Assembly: GCA_019419645.1 (NCBI GenBank)
Contig: DXZN01000009.1
Span: forward strand, 1-46,184
DNA from: Collinsella sp.
GTDB lineage: Bacteria > Actinomycetota > Coriobacteriia > Coriobacteriales > Coriobacteriaceae
DNA: 46,184 nucleotides
Direction: 5' to 3'
The position numbers and the translations under genes are program-made. The first letter of the stretch is position 1; every line of letters starts with the position of its first letter. A model generated the notes under the pieces. That model ran no database searches. It had not been told where the DNA came from and saw only the letters and a program-made list of their open reading frames with translations. Of this stretch, positions 24,837 to 31,946 are shown piece by piece.

Positions 24837-25680
24837 GTGCGAGAGCAATATCGATGAGCTGATTGTCCCCGAGCTTGCGGGAATTGCTGGGACGGTTTCG
24901 TCAAGGCTCTCTGATTTCCGGGATTGGCGCGGCGATGCTTCTGCGGATGTTTCCGAGTTGGAGACAGCCGCTTCGGACCTTGAGGTTTGCGGGCTGACCG
25001 TTACGGCGATTGATTTCGCCAATCCGTGCGCGCGCTACTCCGAGGTTTCCTTTGAGCTCGGCGGGTATGTCGTGCACGGCCGTTTGATTGAGCCCTCTGG
25101 TTGCGCCCGAAGATCCGAGCTTGTTCCGCTGTGTCTGATGTTCCATGACATCGACCGACCCGTGCGGGGATGGCATCACATGACGCGGTTTGCCGCCATG
25201 GGATATGCCGTGCTTGCGCTGGACGATGAGACTATTGGATCCAGCGATCTGCAGCAGGGGATTACCTCGCCTGCTTTTGTCGAGCGTGTCCGTTGGGGCT
25301 GCGCGTTGGCGAAGGTTGCGCGCAACCTTGATGGCATGGATCCCGACCGCATCTTTGCATGGGGCGAGGGCCTTGGCGGCGGTGTCGCGCTGGCGGTTTC
25401 TGCTCTGGACGAGCGGGGCCTTGCCTGCACGGCGCTTGCCAATCCGCTTCCCAGCGGTCTCGAGACGCTGTCGCCTCGGGTTCGTGGCTCGGTGCTCATG
25501 GGCACATCGCTCATGGATACCGTGAGTGATCCCAAGGGCCAGTTTGCCGTATTCAACGGTCTTGAGTGTGACCGGAGGCATATCATCTATGCCAAATACG
25601 CTCACGAGCGCATCAATGCGTTCGAAAACGAAGTCGTCGACTTCTTTAACCAAACGTTCTATTCGTGTTCTTTGGCCTAG
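24829..25680 (+). CDS. Degenerate CE7 esterase paralogue lacking the nucleophile Ser
   Basis: This 283-residue protein aligns with the preceding esterase throughout: FHDIDRPVRGW with FHGYPGASRSW, WGEGLGGGVAL with NGASQGGGLGI, LMDTVSDPKGQFAVFNGLECDRRH with TADIVCPPATQFAVYNNLTCEKRH, YAHERI with FGHEEI. The Asp (230) and His (259) remain, but the nucleophile Ser is Gly181 (codon GGC at 25369-25371) and the oxyanion HGYPG has become HDIDR. Normal ester hydrolysis is therefore unlikely. The frame is intact over its full length, and the gene overlaps the active esterase by 8 bases after a strong AGGGAGGGGAGG site, so it is translated and coupled. A regulatory, scaffolding or sugar-binding role is possible but unproven. 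Confidence 0.8.
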   Translation: MSKCESNIDELIVPELAGIAGTVSSRLSDFRDWRGDASADVSELETAASDLEVCGLTVTAIDFANPCARYSEVSFELGGYVVHGRLIEPSGCARRSELVPLCLMFHDIDRPVRGWHHMTRFAAMGYAVLALDDETIGSSDLQQGITSPAFVERVRWGCALAKVARNLDGMDPDRIFAWGEGLGGGVALAVSALDERGLACTALANPLPSGLETLSPRVRGSVLMGTSLMDTVSDPKGQFAVFNGLECDRRHIIYAKYAHERINAFENEVVDFFNQTFYSCSLA

Positions 25681-25748
25681 ACGGCCTGGACACCGCCAAC
25701 AAGAGTGGGCGGCATAGGGCTGCCCGCCAGACAACTAAGGAGATTCTT

Positions 25749-26669
25749 GTGGCAACTCAGAAATTCACCGGCGTTATCCCTCCCGTCGTTGTTCCCGATA
25801 CCGAAGACCACCAGCTCGACGTTGCCTCCTTTGAGCGCAGCATCAACCGCATGATCGATGCCGGCGTCGATGGCCTGTTCTTCCTGGGCTCCTCGGGCGA
25901 GGTCGTCTTCTCCACCGACGAGCGCCGTCGCCAGATTGTCGCAGAGGCCGTCCGTATCGTCGACCACCGCGTTCCCGTTCTGGTCGGCATCATCGACACC
26001 GAGACCGAGCGCATGATCGAGCACGGCAAGGTTGCTCAGGAGCTGGGCGCCGATGCGCTCGTCGCCACCTGCCCGTTCTATGCCCTGCAGGGCATGACCG
26101 AGGTCGAGGAGCACTTCCGCATCCTTCACGAGGAACTCGACCTGCCCATCTTCGCCTACGACATCCCCGTGTGCGTCCACACCAAGCTCCCCTGGAAGCT
26201 CCTTGCTAAGCTCGGCGCCGAGGGCGTCCTGGCTGGCGTCAAGGATTCCTCGGGCGATGACATCTCGTTCCGCTACCTCATTCAGGAGAACGAGAAGAAC
26301 GGCCATCCGATGAGCATCCTTACCGGCCATGAGGTCGTCGTCGACGGTGCCTATCTCGGTGGCGCCGACGGTTCCGTTCCGGGCCTCGCCAACGTTGAGC
26401 CCGAGGGCTACGTTCGTCAGTGGAAGGCCGCTCAGGCTGGTGACTGGGCTACCGTCAAGGCCGAGCAGGATCGCCTCAATGAGATTTCGCACATCTGGGA
26501 TGTCACCTCGGGCGTCCAGGGCTATGCCGGTGGCGTCGGCGCCTTCAAGACCGCTATGAACCTCATGGGCATCTTCGACAGCCCGACCATGCCGCGCCCG
26601 GTGAAGGCCATGACCGGTGAGAACGTCGAGGCGATTCGCAAGGTCCTCCAGGACAACGGTCTCCTTTAA
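25749..26669 (+). CDS. nanA: N-acetylneuraminate lyase (NanA-like, DapA superfamily)
   Basis: A TIM-barrel class I aldolase of 306 residues. It has the family signature GLFFLGSSGEVVFSTDERR (carboxylate-binding GSSGE), the catalytic Tyr136 in FAYDIPV and the Schiff-base Lys164 in GVKDSSGD. Sialic acid lyase splits Neu5Ac into ManNAc and pyruvate. Sequence alone does not separate it from dihydrodipicolinate synthase or keto-deoxy sugar aldolases, but the following kinase and NanE support NanA. The start is GTG at 25749, chosen because AAGGAG (25737-25742) lies 6 bases before it; a longer frame begins inside the previous gene. Codon use is strongly biased, in keeping with high expression. Confidence 0.82.
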   Translation: MATQKFTGVIPPVVVPDTEDHQLDVASFERSINRMIDAGVDGLFFLGSSGEVVFSTDERRRQIVAEAVRIVDHRVPVLVGIIDTETERMIEHGKVAQELGADALVATCPFYALQGMTEVEEHFRILHEELDLPIFAYDIPVCVHTKLPWKLLAKLGAEGVLAGVKDSSGDDISFRYLIQENEKNGHPMSILTGHEVVVDGAYLGGADGSVPGLANVEPEGYVRQWKAAQAGDWATVKAEQDRLNEISHIWDVTSGVQGYAGGVGAFKTAMNLMGIFDSPTMPRPVKAMTGENVEAIRKVLQDNGLL

Positions 26670-26676
26670 AGCTTTC

Positions 26677-26763
26677 CCAGGCACCCGACCTCGCCGTTCA
26701 ACCGTGCGGCCATGACCCATTAGGCCAATGGCCGCACGGTTCTCGGCGATCTCGGGCACCTGG
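26677..26763. repeat. Long intergenic hairpin D (87 nt) between nanA and the ROK gene
   Basis: Arms of about 36 bases pair with only three small interruptions: CCAGG..CCCGA..TCGCCG then a perfect 13-bp inner stem (26701-26713 with 26728-26740) around a 14-base loop. No T-run follows on the plus strand. It starts 8 bases after the nanA stop. It could be a transcript-processing site, an attenuator or a palindromic repeat element. Confidence 0.75.
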
Positions 26764-26839
26764 AAAACCTTTACCGCGCTGTGACGGCTAGCCTGACGGC
26801 GCATTTCCTGTAGTTGTTTTGTCTCCGAAGGAGAACGAC

Positions 26840-27805
26840 ATGGAGAACAAGTACGTCTGCTCTGTCGATATCGGCGGAACTAAGATCGCGACTGCCATCA
26901 TGGAGTACCCGGCTGACGGCGGTGTGCCCCATCCCGTTTTTGAGGCTGAGGTTCCCACCGAGGCCCAGGAGGGTGGCGAAGCGGTCTTCCAGCGCATCGA
27001 GGCGTCTATCAAGGCAGCTCTTGAGGCAAATCCCGATGTCGAGGTCCTCGGAGTTGGCATCGGCGCTGCCGGTGTCGTCGACCCCAAGACGGGCGCCATC
27101 GCGTATGCCAATGAGATTATGCCCGGCTGGTCCGGCGTTCAGTTGGGGCCGCGTCTGCGCGAGGACCTCGGCCTTCCCGTTGCCGTTGTAGGCGACGTGC
27201 AGGCTCATGCTCTGGGCGAGGCCCACTGGGGCGTCGGCAAGGGCAAGTTCTCCGTCTTGTGTTTGGGCATCGGTACGGGCATCGGCGGCGCATATGTCGA
27301 GAACGGCCGCGTGATGCAGGGCTTCCATGGTGCTGCCGGCCATATGGGCCACATCGAGTGCTCGGCTGCCGCCGGCATTCCCTGCGCCTGCGGGCGTTCC
27401 GGCCATCTGGAGTCGGTTGCTTCCGGAACATCAATCGGGCGCATGTACGATGAGCGTTTTGGCCGCGTCGACCCCAGCCGTCCTTCGGTCGGCCGTGACG
27501 TGAACGACCTGTGCCGCGCAGGCGACGCAAAGGCGACCGAGGTCATTCATGACGCCGGCTTTGCGCTGGGCGCCAGCCTGGGCTCGCTCGCTAACATCCT
27601 GGACCCTGAGGTCATCGTGCTTTCGGGCGGCGTGATTCACCAAGGTCCCGATTGGCGTTCACAGACGTGGAAGGACTCGGTGCACGAGGGCTATGCCAGC
27701 CAGGCGCTCGACCCGCTTCAGGACACGCCGATTCTCATCGGCTCTCTGGAGGGCGACGCGCCGCTCATCGGTGCCGCCGAACACCTTCTTGCATCGTTGA
27801 AGTAA
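26840..27805 (+). CDS. nanK: ROK-family sugar kinase, probable N-acetylmannosamine kinase
   Basis: The 321-residue protein has the ROK ATP-binding start SVDIGGTKIA, the catalytic Asp in VGDVQAHALGE (about residue 119), the phosphate loop GIGTGIGGAY and the zinc region GHIECSAAAGIPCACGRSGHLESVASG. In the usual CxCGxxGC zinc motif the third cysteine is replaced by His189, while C182, C184 and H171 remain, so a metal site of Cys2His2 type is possible. ROK members phosphorylate glucose, ManNAc or other sugars; the place between nanA and nanE makes ManNAc the best guess. The start at 26840 follows AAGGAG at proper spacing. Glucokinase is the main alternative. Confidence 0.78.
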   Translation: MENKYVCSVDIGGTKIATAIMEYPADGGVPHPVFEAEVPTEAQEGGEAVFQRIEASIKAALEANPDVEVLGVGIGAAGVVDPKTGAIAYANEIMPGWSGVQLGPRLREDLGLPVAVVGDVQAHALGEAHWGVGKGKFSVLCLGIGTGIGGAYVENGRVMQGFHGAAGHMGHIECSAAAGIPCACGRSGHLESVASGTSIGRMYDERFGRVDPSRPSVGRDVNDLCRAGDAKATEVIHDAGFALGASLGSLANILDPEVIVLSGGVIHQGPDWRSQTWKDSVHEGYASQALDPLQDTPILIGSLEGDAPLIGAAEHLLASLK

Positions 27806-27822
27806 ACATAACTACCAAGTGC

Positions 27823-27920
27823 GCCTTCTGAGGTGCCGCAGATTGACGTGAAAGAGGAGCGAAGCGTACTTCGGTACGCGAGCGACGGTTTGAACGTCAA
27901 GGTGCGGTGTCTCAGAAGGC
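27823..27920. repeat. Long intergenic hairpin A (98 nt) between the ROK gene and nanE
   Basis: GCCTTCTGAG (27823-27832) pairs with CTCAGAAGGC (27911-27920), extended by a TGCCGCA stem with G-U pairs and by TTGACGT/ACGTCAA (27843-27849 with 27894-27900). The apex holds a separate perfect hairpin GCGTAC-TTCG-GTACGC (27864-27879), with a stable UUCG tetraloop. No T-run follows. It fills most of the 140-base gap before nanE. Confidence 0.78.
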
Positions 27921-27945
27921 TGTTTTGAGAAAGGTTGAGTCGAAC

Positions 27946-28632
27946 ATGACCGTTGATCCTTTGATCCAGTCCCTGAAGGGCAAGCTCGTCGTGAGCGTTC
28001 AGGCGTATATGGGCGAGCCGCTTCGTACGCCCGAGACCATGGCTCAAATGTCTCGCGCTTGCGAGCTTGGCGGCGCCGCCGCCATTCGCTGCCAGGGCCT
28101 TGCCGACATTGCCGCCATTAAGGGTCGCTGTGAGGTTCCCGTCATCGGTCTGTGGAAGGACGGGCACGAGGGCGTTTACATCACGCCGACGCTGCGTCAC
28201 GCTCGTGCCTGCGTTGCTGCGGGTGCCGATATCGTGGCGATCGACGCCACCGATCGTCCGCGTCCCGATGGCAAGTCGGTCGAGGATACCTTCCGCCCGC
28301 TGCACGAGGAGGGTGTGCTCCTGATGGCGGATTGTGCCACCATCGAGGACATTCGCCGTGCGGTTGATATGGGCTTCGACCTGGTATCCACCACACTCTC
28401 TCACGGTGTCGCCGCCATCGACTGCACCATGGCCGATGGCCCCGACCTGCCGCTCCTGCGTCAGGCGACCGAGGAATTTCCCGGCCTTCCCATCATTTGC
28501 GAGGGTCGCGTGCATACGCCCGAGGAGGCTCGCGCTGCAATCGACGCCGGCGCGTGGGCCGTTGTCGTCGGCACCGCTATCACGCACCCCACGAGTATTA
28601 CAAGTTGGTTCAAGGCTGCGCTTGAGGCGTAA
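27946..28632 (+). CDS. nanE: N-acylglucosamine-6-phosphate 2-epimerase NanE
   Basis: The 228-residue TIM-barrel enzyme converts ManNAc-6-P to GlcNAc-6-P. Family features are LVVSVQAYMGEPLRTPETMAQM, the phosphate and sugar site AAAIRCQGLADIAAIK, the catalytic lysine in VIGLWKDG, DATDRPRPDGKS, the ADCATIEDIRRA strand and the end motif ICEGRVHTPEEAR...VVGTAITHP. The length matches the family. The ATG at 27946 is chosen by fit to the family N-terminus; the ribosome site (AAAGG, about 11 bases away) is weak, and translation may be tuned by hairpin A just upstream. It is the last gene of the sialic acid operon. NagA and NagB, which would act next, are not in the window. Confidence 0.93.
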   Translation: MTVDPLIQSLKGKLVVSVQAYMGEPLRTPETMAQMSRACELGGAAAIRCQGLADIAAIKGRCEVPVIGLWKDGHEGVYITPTLRHARACVAAGADIVAIDATDRPRPDGKSVEDTFRPLHEEGVLLMADCATIEDIRRAVDMGFDLVSTTLSHGVAAIDCTMADGPDLPLLRQATEEFPGLPIICEGRVHTPEEARAAIDAGAWAVVVGTAITHPTSITSWFKAALEA

Positions 28633-28659
28633 GACGGGCCTTGTATCCGCTTGGGGCGG

Positions 28660-28665
28660 TATACT
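28660..28665 (+). promoter_or_regulatory. Candidate -10 element of rapZ
   Basis: TATACT, five of six consensus bases, lies in the nanE-rapZ gap. TTGTAT (28641-28646) is too close to be an ideal -35. The terminator-like hairpin at 28684 would fall inside the transcript leader if this promoter is used. Confidence 0.35.
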
Positions 28666-28683
28666 CAATAAAGGCAATTGATC

Positions 28684-28720
28684 GCGCGGGATCCGCTGGC
28701 CGGGTCCCGCGCTTATTTTA
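28684..28720 (+). terminator. Terminator or attenuator between nanE and rapZ
   Basis: GCGCGGGA pairs perfectly with TCCCGCGC (28684-28691 with 28705-28712), followed by TTATTTTA, which runs into the rapZ ribosome site. It would end the sialic acid operon; because it sits after a candidate rapZ promoter it may also act as an attenuator in the rapZ leader. Confidence 0.7.
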
Positions 28721-28730
28721 GGAGGCACAC

Positions 28731-29651
28731 ATGCAAAAGGGAGATGCCATGGATGCGGCGGAGCGCTCGGAGCGTATCCCCGATATCGTTATCATCACCG
28801 GAATGTCCGGCTCGGGCCGAACGCAAGCCATGCATGTGTTTGAGGACATGGGCTATTTTTGTATCGACAACCTGCCCCCACGCCTGATTGCCCAGCTTGC
28901 TGAGCTCGTTGGCATCAATACGGGCGTGGGCAGGCACCTTGCCGTTACCTGCGACCTGCGTAGCCAGGGCTTGTTCGATGAACTGCTCGATGCTGTTGCC
29001 GCACTGGAAGAGCGCGAGATGAGCTGCGACATTGTGTTTCTCGAGGCGTCTGACGAGGTGCTGATTCGCCGGTATAGCGAAAACCGTCGTCGCCATCCCA
29101 TTGCAAAGCCGGGGGAGACCACGGCCGACGCTATTCAGCGTGAACGTCTGCAGCTGCAGGGCGTTCGCGATCGAGCCGATATGATTATCGACACGAGCCG
29201 CTTGCGCACTTCTGCCTTGCGCAACAAGCTGCGCATGGCTTTTTCCGAGCTGTCCGACCAGCAGCTTATGGATGTCCACGTGTTCTCGTTTGGCTTTAAG
29301 CATGGCATGCCCATCGAGGCGGATATCATGATCGATGTTCGCTTCTTGCCCAATCCTTTCTACGATCCCGAGATGCGCACCATGACCGGTCTCGATAAGA
29401 AGGTCTCCGATTTTGTCTTGGACCACCCCAAGACCCAGGAGTTCTGGAAGGCCTGGACTCAGCTGCTCGATACGGTCATGCCGGGTTATATCGCAGAGGG
29501 CAAGCCGCAGCTTTCCATTGCTATCGGCTGCACAGGCGGACAGCACCGTAGCGTCGCCATTGCCGAGGCCACGGCCCGCTACCTGGAGGGTGCTCAGTAT
29601 CATGTGAGCATCTCCCACCGTGACCTGTCGCGTGCCAACACGAAGGCATAG
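28731..29651 (+). CDS. rapZ: RapZ/YvcJ nucleotide-binding protein
   Basis: The 306-residue protein has an N-terminal P-loop domain and a C-terminal domain with GCTGGQHRSVAIAE, the conserved region that in E. coli binds glucosamine-6-phosphate and the GlmY/GlmZ RNAs. The P-loop reads GMSGSGRTQAM (about residues 24-34): Arg30 stands where most RapZ proteins have Lys, as also found in other Actinobacteria. The role outside enterobacteria is less clear; related proteins hydrolyse GTP. AGGAGG lies upstream at good spacing. Its gene is followed 6 bases later by whiA; the usual yvcK gene between the two is absent. An amino-sugar-sensing protein next to sialic acid genes is noteworthy. Confidence 0.93.
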   Translation: MQKGDAMDAAERSERIPDIVIITGMSGSGRTQAMHVFEDMGYFCIDNLPPRLIAQLAELVGINTGVGRHLAVTCDLRSQGLFDELLDAVAALEEREMSCDIVFLEASDEVLIRRYSENRRRHPIAKPGETTADAIQRERLQLQGVRDRADMIIDTSRLRTSALRNKLRMAFSELSDQQLMDVHVFSFGFKHGMPIEADIMIDVRFLPNPFYDPEMRTMTGLDKKVSDFVLDHPKTQEFWKAWTQLLDTVMPGYIAEGKPQLSIAIGCTGGQHRSVAIAEATARYLEGAQYHVSISHRDLSRANTKA

Positions 29652-29657
29652 GTTTAC

Positions 29658-30587
29658 ATGTCGTTTACCGCTGAGGTGCGTGACGAGCTTGCGCGCTGCG
29701 AACCAGAATGCGAATACTGCGATTTGTCGACGCTTGCTGCGCTAACGCGTGTGAGCGGCACGCTTTCGCTGGCGGGCTCGGGACGGTACCGCTTGACGGT
29801 CGCGACCGAGACGGGTGCTGTGGCGCGCACGATGATTGCGCTGACGCATCGTATCCTTAAGCTCAAGACCGAATTCACGGTTCGTAAGTCGGTCCTGCAC
29901 AAGGTACGAAACTATCTCATCACCTTGCCCGATCAGCCCGATTTGGATAAGGCTCTGGTGCTGCTGGGCATTCTCGACCGTAGGGGAGGGCTCGTCGCGG
30001 GTGTGCCGCGCCACATCGTCGCCCGTCCTTGCTGCAGGCTCGCCTATATTCGCGGTGCGCTGATTGCCGGAGGCTTTGTTGCCGACCCGCGTGGCGATTT
30101 TCATTTGGAGATCGCGGTTCAGGGCGAGGAGTATGCAAAGGGACTTTGCGACCTTCTGGAGCAGATTGGAGTTCACGCCCGCGTCAATGCGCGTCGCGGC
30201 TCGTATGCCGTGTACATCAAGAGTGCCGAGGAGATTAAACGTCTGTTACAGCTGATTGGCGCCAAGCGCAGCGTTGCCGAGATTGAAGAGGCCCGCGCGG
30301 TTAAGCTGGTGAAGAACGACGTGAATCGTCGCGTGAACGCAGAGCTTGCCAACCAGACCAGAAGTGCCGGTGCCGCCCAACATCAGCTTGCGCTCATCGA
30401 TGAGCTTGATCGGCGCGGTTTGCGCGAAACGCTGCCGGACGCTCTGGCAGTTTTTTGTGACTTACGCGAGCGTTACCCCGATCTCTCACTGCGAGATTTG
30501 GGGGAAATGGCCGACCCTCCTTTGTCGAAGTCGGCCTTGTATCACCGTGTTTTGCGCCTTGAAAAGCTCATTGAAGCAAGCGGGTAG
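29658..30587 (+). CDS. whiA: WhiA, LAGLIDADG/HTH DNA-binding protein
   Basis: The 309-residue protein matches WhiA, which in streptomycetes controls sporulation and in other Gram-positive bacteria affects cell division and chromosome functions. It starts with SFTAEVRDELARC, has the homing-endonuclease-like core RLAYIRGALIAGGFVADPRGDFHLEI without nuclease catalytic residues, and ends in a helix-turn-helix (PDLSLRDLGEMADPPLSKSALYHRVLRLEKL). The length is normal. It is closely coupled to rapZ. The gene for yvcK, normally in between, is missing. Confidence 0.95.
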   Translation: MSFTAEVRDELARCEPECEYCDLSTLAALTRVSGTLSLAGSGRYRLTVATETGAVARTMIALTHRILKLKTEFTVRKSVLHKVRNYLITLPDQPDLDKALVLLGILDRRGGLVAGVPRHIVARPCCRLAYIRGALIAGGFVADPRGDFHLEIAVQGEEYAKGLCDLLEQIGVHARVNARRGSYAVYIKSAEEIKRLLQLIGAKRSVAEIEEARAVKLVKNDVNRRVNAELANQTRSAGAAQHQLALIDELDRRGLRETLPDALAVFCDLRERYPDLSLRDLGEMADPPLSKSALYHRVLRLEKLIEASG

Positions 30588-30651
30588 TTTAACGCAATAG
30601 CTTTTATGGTGGTTTAACTGCTGTTTTATACGTTAAAGCGTTTTAACGCAA
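30588..30651 (+). promoter_or_regulatory. Cluster of TTTAACG half-sites upstream of gap
   Basis: TTTAACGCAA occurs at 30588-30597 and again at 30642-30651; TTTAAC is at 30613-30618 and the inverted CGTTAAA at 30631-30637. The last two sites form CGTTAAAGCGTTTTAACG (30631-30648), an almost perfect operator-like palindrome. A similar motif (TTAACGCTAAAACG) lies upstream of the sialic acid operon. A shared carbon-control regulator is possible. Confidence 0.5.
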
Positions 30652-30702
30652 ATTTGATTTTCAATTTCGAGCATTCTCGTGAAATTCAAGCCAAAAAAAA
30701 GG

Positions 30703-30708
30703 TATATT
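30703..30708 (+). promoter_or_regulatory. Candidate -10 element of gap
   Basis: TATATT follows an A8 tract and lies 73 bases before the gap start. No strong -35 is seen; the upstream A/T-rich DNA may help. The leader between it and the start is GC-rich and can fold (GGGCC at 30728-30732 with GGCC at 30760-30763). Confidence 0.4.
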
Positions 30709-30780
30709 AGGCGAGTGGTTAGTTTGTGGGCCTCAACGGCAGGCGCTGTAGCTTGCGGGGGCCTTACGAAAGGAGACACA

Positions 30781-31806
30781 ATGGCAGTAAAGGTTGCTAT
30801 TAACGGCTTCGGTCGCATCGGTCGTCTGGCCTTCCGCCAGATGTTCGGTCATGAGGGCTCCGAGATCGTCGCTATCAACGACCTCACCTCTCCCGATATG
30901 CTCGCTTACCTGCTGAAGTACGACTCCACGCAGGGCAACTATGCTCGCGATCACGAGGTCGTCGCTGGCGAGGATTCCATCACCGTTGACGGCAAGGAGA
31001 TCAAGATCTACAAGGAGGCCGACGCCAACAACCTGCCTTGGGGCGACCTCGACGTCGACGTCGTTCTCGAGTGCACCGGCTTCTACACCAGCAAGGCTAA
31101 GGCTCAGGCCCACATCAACGCTGGCGCCAAGAAGGTCGTCATCTCCGCTCCGGCCGGCAGCGATCTGCCCACCATCGTGTACAACGTCAACCATGAGACG
31201 CTGACCGCTGAGGACAACATCATCTCCGCTGCTTCCTGCACCACCAACTGCCTCGCCCCGATGGCCAAGGGCCTGAACGACTTCGCTCCCATCGTCTCCG
31301 GCATCATGACCACCATCCACGCCTTCACCGGCGACCAGATGCCGCTCGACGGCCCGCAGCGCAAGGGCAACTTCCGTCGCTCCCGCGCCTGCTCCGAGAA
31401 CATCGTCCCGAACACCACGGGCGCTGCCAAGGCCATCGGCCTGGTTCTCCCCGAGCTCAACGGCAAGCTCATCGGTGCCGCCCAGCGCGTCCCGACGCCG
31501 ACCGGCTCGCTGACCAACCTCTACGCCGTCGTTGACAAGAAGGTCACCGTCGACGAGGTCAACGCTGCCATGAAGGCCTACGCCGAGACCATCCCCGAGA
31601 CCTTCGCCTACAACGAGGACGACATCGTCTCCTCCGACATCATCGGCGAGACCCACGGCTCGATCTTCGACGCCACCCAGACCATGGTCCAGGACCTCGG
31701 CAACGGCCAGAGCCTCGTTCAGGTCACCTCTTGGTACGACAACGAGAACTCCTACACCTCTCAGATGGTCCGCACCATCAAGTACTTCGAGAAGTTCGTT
31801 GCTTAA
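30781..31806 (+). CDS. gap: Glyceraldehyde-3-phosphate dehydrogenase, type I
   Basis: The 341-residue enzyme oxidises and phosphorylates glyceraldehyde-3-phosphate in glycolysis. It shows the Rossmann motif INGFGRIGRLAFR, an Asp after the second strand (AINDLT) that favours NAD over NADP, the nucleophile Cys153 in SAASCTTNCLAP, the base His in TTIHAFTGDQ and the C-terminal SWYDNENSYTSQMV. AAAGGAG stands 5-6 bases before the ATG. Codon bias is extreme (C-ending codons), marking very high expression. A strong terminator follows, yet pgk lies only 140 bases downstream, so gap may be expressed more than the genes behind it. Confidence 0.97.
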   Translation: MAVKVAINGFGRIGRLAFRQMFGHEGSEIVAINDLTSPDMLAYLLKYDSTQGNYARDHEVVAGEDSITVDGKEIKIYKEADANNLPWGDLDVDVVLECTGFYTSKAKAQAHINAGAKKVVISAPAGSDLPTIVYNVNHETLTAEDNIISAASCTTNCLAPMAKGLNDFAPIVSGIMTTIHAFTGDQMPLDGPQRKGNFRRSRACSENIVPNTTGAAKAIGLVLPELNGKLIGAAQRVPTPTGSLTNLYAVVDKKVTVDEVNAAMKAYAETIPETFAYNEDDIVSSDIIGETHGSIFDATQTMVQDLGNGQSLVQVTSWYDNENSYTSQMVRTIKYFEKFVA

Positions 31807-31843
31807 TTTAGCTTTTAGCGAATAGCTCGTTGAGCGTCTAAAG

Positions 31844-31891
31844 AAGGGCGCGGCCTCATAGGGCTTACACCCTAGGGTCGCGCCCTTTTTA
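31844..31891 (+). terminator. Terminator between gap and pgk
   Basis: GGGCGCGGCC pairs with GGTCGCGCCC (G-U included; 31846-31855 with 31876-31885), with a small inner hairpin at the apex, and five T residues follow. Partial read-through or a further promoter must supply pgk. Confidence 0.85.
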
Positions 31892-31946
31892 TAGGAAATC
31901 GTCTGCCGTAATGGGAGGCAGACACGTACGAAAGGTAGAAGCAAAC

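Noticed and set aside
24829..25680. Second CE7 gene as a decaying pseudogene
   Set aside because: The frame is full-length, the ribosome site is strong, the other triad residues are kept and the overlap with its partner is intact, so a functional non-catalytic protein is more likely.
25749..26669. NanA-like gene as dihydrodipicolinate synthase
   Set aside because: Motifs alone allow it, but the neighbours (ROK kinase, NanE, esterases, importer) make a sialic acid lyase much more likely, and no lysine pathway gene is near.
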